DNA of 10,388 nt from Rhodospirillales bacterium. GTDB lineage: Bacteria > Pseudomonadota > Alphaproteobacteria > Rhodospirillales > Defluviicoccaceae. A program made the position numbers and the translations under genes. The stretch lies in NCBI GenBank assembly GCA_026125865.1, contig JAHCKI010000062.1, forward strand, positions 1 through 10,388. Direction: 5' to 3'. The notes under the pieces were generated by a model, which had not been told where the DNA came from, searched no databases, and worked only from the letters and a program-made list of their open reading frames with translations. Positions 6,438-10,388 of the stretch are shown piece after piece (position 1 is the stretch's first letter; the number at the start of each line of letters is the position of its first letter).

Positions 6438-7370
6438 TTATACAACCATTTCGCGCAACCATTCCTCGACCAATCGGCGGGCGATCGAATCGACGCGCGG
6501 CAGCTTGAGCCCCATTTCCGGGAAGCGATCAATGTCCGTAGGCGTGAACCACCGGGCGTACTCGAGTTCGTCCGCGTCCGCCACGATTTCCGCTCCCTCC
6601 TCCGCTTCCGCGCGAAAGCCCAACATCAGGGAAGAGGGGAACGGCCATGGCTGCGAGCCGCGATAGCGCACCCCGGTGACCCGGATCCCGACCTCTTCAA
6701 GCACCTCCCGGGCCACCGCCTCCTCCAGGGTTTCGCCCGGCTCGACGAAACCGGCGAGCGTAGACACCATTCCCCGCGGCCATCGGTCCTGGCGGCCGAG
6801 AAGACAAGCGTCACCACCGGGACCTTGGCGGGTTACCAGCATGATCACGGCCGGATCGGTCCGTGGAAAATGCTGCGCCTGACATTCGGGATTATCGCAC
6901 ATACGAAGATGCCCGCCTTCACTGCTCCGCGTCGGCGAACCACAGATGCCGCAGAACCGGTGACGCCGATGCCAATGGACGATACCCCGGGCATAGGCCA
7001 GAAGCGCCGCGTCGGACGACAGCATGACGGCGCTGACGCGCCGGAGATCGGCCAGCTTCGCGCCGCGTTCGATCGCCGTTACGGACGCCTCGTCCCATGA
7101 GGACAGATCCGCCGCGATCCATGCGGCGCCGTCGCCGTCGACACCAAGAATGACCACGTCATCGGATCGCGTGATCACCTCGGACGCCGCGACGCCGGCT
7201 AGCGCCACCGGGACTGGTTCGGCGCCGGCGCGAATCAGGTTGCGCTCTTTCCATACCGGGACAACCCGAGATCCATGATCGTGCAGGCGGTCGGTGATCC
7301 ATTGCGCCTCCCGGCGCCGCTTTGAGACGCGATCGAGCCCGCAACCGGCATAGAAAAGACCTTCCATCAT
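6438..7370 (-). CDS. nudC: NAD(H) pyrophosphatase, Nudix family (NudC)
   Basis: NudC cleaves NADH/NAD+ to NMN(H) and AMP, and in characterised bacteria it also removes NAD caps from RNA. Counted from ATG 7368-7370 (310 residues), there is an N-terminal domain, a zinc ribbon with cysteines at 140, 143, 158 and 163 (CGIC and CDNPEC), the Nudix box at 207-229 (G-x5-E-x7-REVLEEVGI, all catalytic residues present), and the NADH-specific motif SQPWPFPSS at 239-247. Start choice: the frame is open to a TTG at 7467-7469 (343 residues) with another ATG at 7437-7439, but neither has a good ribosome site. ATG 7368-7370 is preceded by GGCAGG at a workable distance and lies just before the family's FYAG--LDR opening. 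The gene is divergent from the lipoprotein gene at 7540. Confidence 0.93.
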   Translation of the reverse strand: MMEGLFYAGCGLDRVSKRRREAQWITDRLHDHGSRVVPVWKERNLIRAGAEPVPVALAGVAASEVITRSDDVVILGVDGDGAAWIAADLSSWDEASVTAIERGAKLADLRRVSAVMLSSDAALLAYARGIVHWHRRHRFCGICGSPTRSSEGGHLRMCDNPECQAQHFPRTDPAVIMLVTRQGPGGDACLLGRQDRWPRGMVSTLAGFVEPGETLEEAVAREVLEEVGIRVTGVRYRGSQPWPFPSSLMLGFRAEAEEGAEIVADADELEYARWFTPTDIDRFPEMGLKLPRVDSIARRLVEEWLREMVV

Positions 7371-7539
7371 GGCGCCAACCTGCCACACGCCGCCGCCTTC
7401 CACAACGCCTGCACGGTTCTCCCCTTCGCATTCGGACATCGCTATGAAGATCCGTTGTATTTCCGGCAATGACTGCTAAAGTTGCATATACTTTGATCTA
7501 TGCGCGCCATCAGACGCAGCAATACCAGGAGAAAGCGCA

Positions 7540-8049
7540 ATGCGAGTTGTTTGGGCCGGTGGAATGGCAGGATTGGTCGCACTGACCATCGCCGGATGCG
7601 GGACAGACGCGGTCAACGACAGCGCCGGCTGCATTCCGGATCAGTCCGGGCGATTGGCGAGCGTCGACTGGTCGGCGGCGCAAACCGTCGACGTTCGTGT
7701 TCGTCAGGGTGATTATGACCCGATGGTGCTCGGCTTCATGCGCGACCATCCCTACGTTCTGCGCTTCCACAATGGCGACAGCGAACGGCACGCTTTCTCG
7801 TCTCCCGAATTCTTCCGGACGGTCGCCCTCGACGGTGTCGCCGTCAATGGCGAACCGCAAGAGCAGGGATGCTTCAGCGGCATCATGATTCCCGCAAATG
7901 GTTCATCGGAGATCCGTTTCATGGCGTTGCTCGACGGCCGTTACGGCTTCAAGGACGGAAGCGCTTTCGACCTCGCTCTCGGGCTTGATCTTGACGTTGG
8001 GCTCGGGCGCGAGACCGGCATGGGCTTTGGGGTGGTTCAAGTTCGGTAA
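7540..8049 (+). CDS. Cupredoxin-like lipoprotein with incomplete copper site
   Basis: This 169-residue protein has a lipoprotein signal: MR, a hydrophobic stretch, then the lipobox IAGC with lipidated Cys20. Gly21 follows, giving no Asp+2 inner-membrane retention signal, so it is probably attached to the outer membrane on its periplasmic side. The mature part resembles cupredoxin domains: a strand VDVRVRQGDYDP, then PYVLRFHNGDSERHAFSSPEFF with a candidate copper ligand His84, a loop ending IPANGSSEIRFMALLDGRYGF, and a final GMGFGVVQV. The Cys and second His that normally follow the 'G-Y-F-C' strand are absent; only His84 and perhaps Met161 remain. Cys31 and Cys111 could form a disulfide. An AGGAG ribosome site lies 9 bases before ATG 7540. 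I do not recognise a named gene. Lipoprotein status is confident; the cupredoxin relationship is moderate and its function unknown. Confidence 0.75.
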   Translation: MRVVWAGGMAGLVALTIAGCGTDAVNDSAGCIPDQSGRLASVDWSAAQTVDVRVRQGDYDPMVLGFMRDHPYVLRFHNGDSERHAFSSPEFFRTVALDGVAVNGEPQEQGCFSGIMIPANGSSEIRFMALLDGRYGFKDGSAFDLALGLDLDVGLGRETGMGFGVVQVR

Positions 8050-8129
8050 CATCGTACCGCCCGAGGTTCTGAGTCCGTCCGGACGAATCTTTTCCTGCAA
8101 GGCTGGTTTCCCTCGCCTTCCACTGCCGC

Positions 8130-8135
8130 TATAGT
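8130..8135 (+). promoter_or_regulatory. -10 box of the SRP RNA promoter
   Basis: TATAGT matches 5 of 6 bases of the -10 consensus and ends 7 bases before G8142, the first base of the terminal stem of the SRP RNA. That spacing is right for a transcription start at 8142. The -35 region is poor: TTTCCC at 8107-8112 is the best candidate at 17-base spacing. Confidence 0.5.
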
Positions 8136-8141
8136 GGGCGT

Positions 8142-8239
8142 GGGAGGCTGGCGACGGACGAGTCCCTCGCCAACCCGGTCAGGTCCGGAAGGAAGCAGCC
8201 GTAACGAGTTTGGCTCGGGTCGCTCGTCCAGTCTCCCGC
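8142..8239 (+). ncRNA. ffs: Signal recognition particle RNA, bacterial small (4.5S) type
   Basis: The RNA pairs with the Ffh protein to form the signal recognition particle, which delivers inner-membrane proteins co-translationally to FtsY. The conserved core GGTCAGGTCCGGAAGGAAGC is present, with the GGAA tetraloop at 8187-8190 and the asymmetric AGCAGCC side that binds the Ffh M domain. The rest folds into the expected single hairpin: GGGAG 8142-8146 pairs with CTCCC 8233-8237, and GGACGAG 8156-8162 pairs with CTCGTCC 8223-8229. Length is about 98 bases, as expected for the small type. The exact 3' end is uncertain because no T-run terminator follows, and dnaX starts about 64 bases downstream; read-through and processing are possible. 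Confidence 0.95.
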
Positions 8240-8302
8240 CTCAACCATCGGCGATCACCTGACACATGATCCCGGCGGAGTGACTCCGGCCACCTGTGGG
8301 AC

Positions 8303-10108
8303 ATGCCCGAACAAGACACAAGCACCAATCACGGGCCGCAAACTGCTCCCTATCGCGTCCTCGCCCGCAAGTATCGCCCAGCGAACTTCGATGCGTTGGT
8401 GGGACAGGAAGCATTGGTGCGCACGCTCACCAACGCCTTCAATTCCGGCCGGTTGGCGCAGGCCTACATGCTGTCCGGCGTTCGCGGCATCGGCAAGACG
8501 ACGACCGCCCGTATCATCGCCCGCGCCTTGAACTGCGTTGGTCCCGACGGCGGCGGCGGCCCGACGCCCAATCCTTGCGGCGTCTGCGAGCATTGTCGCG
8601 CCATCGCCGAAGATCGGCACGTGGATGTTCTGGAAATGGACGCCGCCAGCCGTACCGGCGTCGACGACATTCGCGAACTCATCGAGAGCGCGCGCTACCG
8701 GCCGACTTCGGCGCGCTTCAAGGTGTACATCATCGATGAAGTCCACATGCTGTCGAAAAACGCCTTCAACGCGTTGCTGAAAACCCTGGAGGAGCCGCCC
8801 GAGCACGTCCGCTTCATCTTCGCCACGACGGAAATCCGCAAAGTACCCGTCACCGTTCTGTCCCGCTGTCAGCGTTTTGATCTGCGCCGGGTCGATGCCG
8901 AGGTGCTGCGGACCCATTTCGCGAACATCGCGCACCAGGAAAACGTCACCGCAGCCGAGGACGCCCTTCAGGTCATCGCGCGCGCCGCCGACGGCAGCGT
9001 TCGCGACGGCCTGTCCCTGCTCGACCAAGCCATCGCCCATACGTCGGGAACCATCGACGCCGGCACCGTGCGCGAGATGCTGGGCCTCGCCGATCGTACG
9101 GTCGTGTTCGACCTGTACGACGCGGTGATGCGCGGCGACGCGCCGACGGCGCTGGGGCTGATCTCCGATCTCTACACTGTCGGCGGTGATCCGGCCTTGG
9201 TATTCGAGGACCTGCTCGACCTCACCCATTGGTTGACCCGCATCAAGATCGCACCCGAGGCGGCCGACGCGCCCGGTATTCCGGAAGCGGAACGCATCCG
9301 CGGCAAGGACATGGCTGGACGGCTGAGCATGTCCGGAATAACCCGAGCTTGGCAGATGCTTCTCAAGGGTCTCGGCGAAATCCGCGTAGCGCCGTCGCCG
9401 TTGCAGGCGGCGGAAATGGTTCTCGTGCGCCTCATCCATGCTTCGAGCCTGCCCACTCCCGAAGAGGCGCTCAAGGTCTTGCAAGGCGAGCGCTCCACGA
9501 GCGGGGAGGCGCCGCCACCACGACCATCGCCACCGGCGGCTCCCGCCGGCCCGTCCTCGGCCGCCGTGTCGTCGCGCGGGCAAACCTTGGCGCATCAGCC
9601 CGGAACCGCCGGCCCCTCCGCCGCCCTGCGTGTTCCAGAGACCGCACTTGGCCCACAAGATCCGGTACCGGCGAAAAATGATCCCGCTAGTTTTCGCGAG
9701 GTGGTCGAACTGATCGCCGCCGTGGGACATGGCGACCTCTACGCCAACCTGAAAACCCTCGTGCATCTGGTGCATTTCGAGCCGGGTAAGATCGAATTGC
9801 GGTTGGATGCGTTGGCGCCGAGTGAGCTACCGCAGTCCCTGACCCGCCTCCTCAACGAGCATACGCAACGACGGTGGATGGTCAGTGTCGCCAGACACGG
9901 CGGTGAGGCCACCCTGGAGCAGCAGGATCGGATCGCCCACGCCAAGGAACTGGCGGAAGTCGCCAAGCACCCCTTGATCCGCGAGATCATGGAAATCTTT
10001 CCCGGTGCCACAATTGAGGACGTCCGTGCCCCCTCGGCATCACCCGATGCAGAACCGTCCTCGGAGACCAATATCGATCCAAGAAACGACAACGAAGACG
10101 CATCGTGA
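8303..10108 (+). CDS. dnaX: DNA polymerase III subunit tau (clamp loader)
   Basis: DnaX is the ATPase core of the clamp loader, which places the beta clamp on DNA and, through its C-terminal region, couples polymerase and helicase. The 601-residue protein has the opening YRVLARKYRP-NFDALVGQE (17-36), Walker A GVRGIGKT (59-66), and a zinc module with cysteines 78, 92, 95 and 98, with a Gly/Pro-rich insertion before the second cysteine. Walker B is YIIDE (142-146), sensor 1 is FIFATTE (171-177) and the arginine-finger motif is SRC (187-189). Domain III follows to about 385, then a Pro/Ala-rich linker (about 395-450) and the tau-specific C-terminal domain. The ATG has no strong ribosome site, but homology begins within 16 residues of it. 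It follows ffs, a common alphaproteobacterial arrangement. Confidence 0.96.
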   Translation: MPEQDTSTNHGPQTAPYRVLARKYRPANFDALVGQEALVRTLTNAFNSGRLAQAYMLSGVRGIGKTTTARIIARALNCVGPDGGGGPTPNPCGVCEHCRAIAEDRHVDVLEMDAASRTGVDDIRELIESARYRPTSARFKVYIIDEVHMLSKNAFNALLKTLEEPPEHVRFIFATTEIRKVPVTVLSRCQRFDLRRVDAEVLRTHFANIAHQENVTAAEDALQVIARAADGSVRDGLSLLDQAIAHTSGTIDAGTVREMLGLADRTVVFDLYDAVMRGDAPTALGLISDLYTVGGDPALVFEDLLDLTHWLTRIKIAPEAADAPGIPEAERIRGKDMAGRLSMSGITRAWQMLLKGLGEIRVAPSPLQAAEMVLVRLIHASSLPTPEEALKVLQGERSTSGEAPPPRPSPPAAPAGPSSAAVSSRGQTLAHQPGTAGPSAALRVPETALGPQDPVPAKNDPASFREVVELIAAVGHGDLYANLKTLVHLVHFEPGKIELRLDALAPSELPQSLTRLLNEHTQRRWMVSVARHGGEATLEQQDRIAHAKELAEVAKHPLIREIMEIFPGATIEDVRAPSASPDAEPSSETNIDPRNDNEDAS

Positions 10109-10117
10109 GGCAGGTTC

Positions 10118-10388
10118 ATGGCAAAGGAAATCGAGCGGAAGTACCTTGTCATAAACGACGACTGGCGCGCGGGCACAACGGGAACGCCCATCCGTCAGGG
10201 CTACCTGAGTTCCGAAATGGAAAGAACGATCCGCGTGCGCACGGCTGGTGACCGTGCCTTCCTCACCATCAAAAGCGCACGTCAGGGCATTGTTCGGGAC
10301 GAGTACGAATACGAAATCCCCAGTGCCGACGCCCACGAGATGCTGGACAATCTTTGTCTCCGACCGCTCATCGAGAAGACGCGCTTCA
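10118..10388 (+). CDS. CYTH-domain protein, putative inorganic triphosphatase (3' end outside window)
   Basis: Ninety residues are visible and the frame is still open at the window edge. The opening MAKEIERKYLV contains the CYTH hallmark ExExK (Glu4, Glu6, Lys8), which binds metal and triphosphate in the tunnel fold. IRQGYLS, ERTIRVR, AFLTIKSA, EYEYEIP and IEKTRF follow in the usual order, so it is a bacterial single-domain CYTH protein, expected to be about 150-160 residues in full. Characterised relatives such as the Nitrosomonas europaea enzyme hydrolyse inorganic tripolyphosphate; that activity is likely here but not proven. The ATG lies 9 bases after the dnaX stop codon with an AGGCAGG ribosome site, so the two genes are probably co-transcribed. 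Confidence 0.9.
   Translation, partial: MAKEIERKYLVINDDWRAGTTGTPIRQGYLSSEMERTIRVRTAGDRAFLTIKSARQGIVRDEYEYEIPSADAHEMLDNLCLRPLIEKTRF

Noticed and set aside
8073..8094. Small inverted repeat GTCC-gtcc-GGAC followed by a TCTTTTCC stretch after the lipoprotein gene, a possible terminator.
   Set aside because: The stem is only 4 bp and the T-run is interrupted, so this could arise by chance.
9671..9681. Run of five A's in dnaX where a -1 shift would meet an immediate TGA, giving a gamma-like product of about 458 residues.
   Set aside because: The in-frame codons are GCG AAA AAT, which is not a proper slippery heptamer because both tRNAs would mispair after slipping. Five A's is short for transcriptional slippage, and I see no Shine-Dalgarno-like stimulator or stable downstream stem. 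The near-gamma length is probably chance.
8255..9775. 506-codon open frame on the minus strand opposite dnaX.
   Set aside because: It is the antisense shadow of a strongly conserved dnaX frame in GC-rich DNA. It shows no recognisable domain and its composition fits reverse-complement codon bias.

Overview
This window looks like ordinary chromosome from a GC-rich alphaproteobacterium, probably in or near the Rhodospirillales. Three things point there. A membrane-anchored class I cytochrome c gene lies divergent to a kdsB-pheA pair. The ACT domain of PheA carries the KLESYLVGG form rather than ESRP. A small SRP RNA gene sits directly in front of dnaX. The assignment rests on gene content and protein style, not on a database search.

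Layout. Positions 1-2056 (minus strand) hold a compact metalloid-type operon. It has an ArsR-family repressor with a perfect 20-bp inverted-repeat operator over its promoter, then a YraQ/ArsP-like permease, then a 77-residue CxxC thioredoxin-like protein. A strong hairpin follows the last gene. Positions 2103-3915 (minus) hold a tandem two-heme, membrane-anchored cytochrome c gene and, 7 bases downstream, a HisN-type histidinol-phosphatase of the inositol-monophosphatase family. Positions 4062-5714 (plus) hold kdsB (CMP-KDO synthesis for LPS) and pheA (prephenate dehydratase for phenylalanine), probably co-transcribed. Positions 5754-7370 (minus) hold nudC (NAD(H) pyrophosphatase) followed by a GNAT acetyltransferase gene whose 5' end is displaced by an apparent one-base deletion. 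Position 7540 onward (plus) holds a cupredoxin-like lipoprotein, the SRP RNA gene (ffs), dnaX (DNA polymerase III tau subunit) and the start of a CYTH-domain triphosphatase that runs off the window end.

How the parts work together. The first operon reads as a self-regulated efflux and redox cassette: the repressor senses a thiophilic metalloid, the permease exports it, and the small CxxC protein probably supplies thiol redox chemistry. The cytochrome is probably a bc1-to-oxidase electron carrier. The remainder is housekeeping: LPS, aromatic amino acid and histidine synthesis, NAD turnover, protein targeting and replication. No gene-free stretch exceeds 300 bases; the longest are about 147 bases (3916-4061) and 136 bases (6302-6437), and neither hides an evident gene.

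I see no CRISPR array, insertion sequence, tRNA, phage gene or clearly novel defence or biosynthetic system. The items most worth a second look are the ArsR operator and start-codon conflict, the GNAT frameshift, the duplicated cytochrome and the cupredoxin-like lipoprotein that has lost most of its copper ligands.
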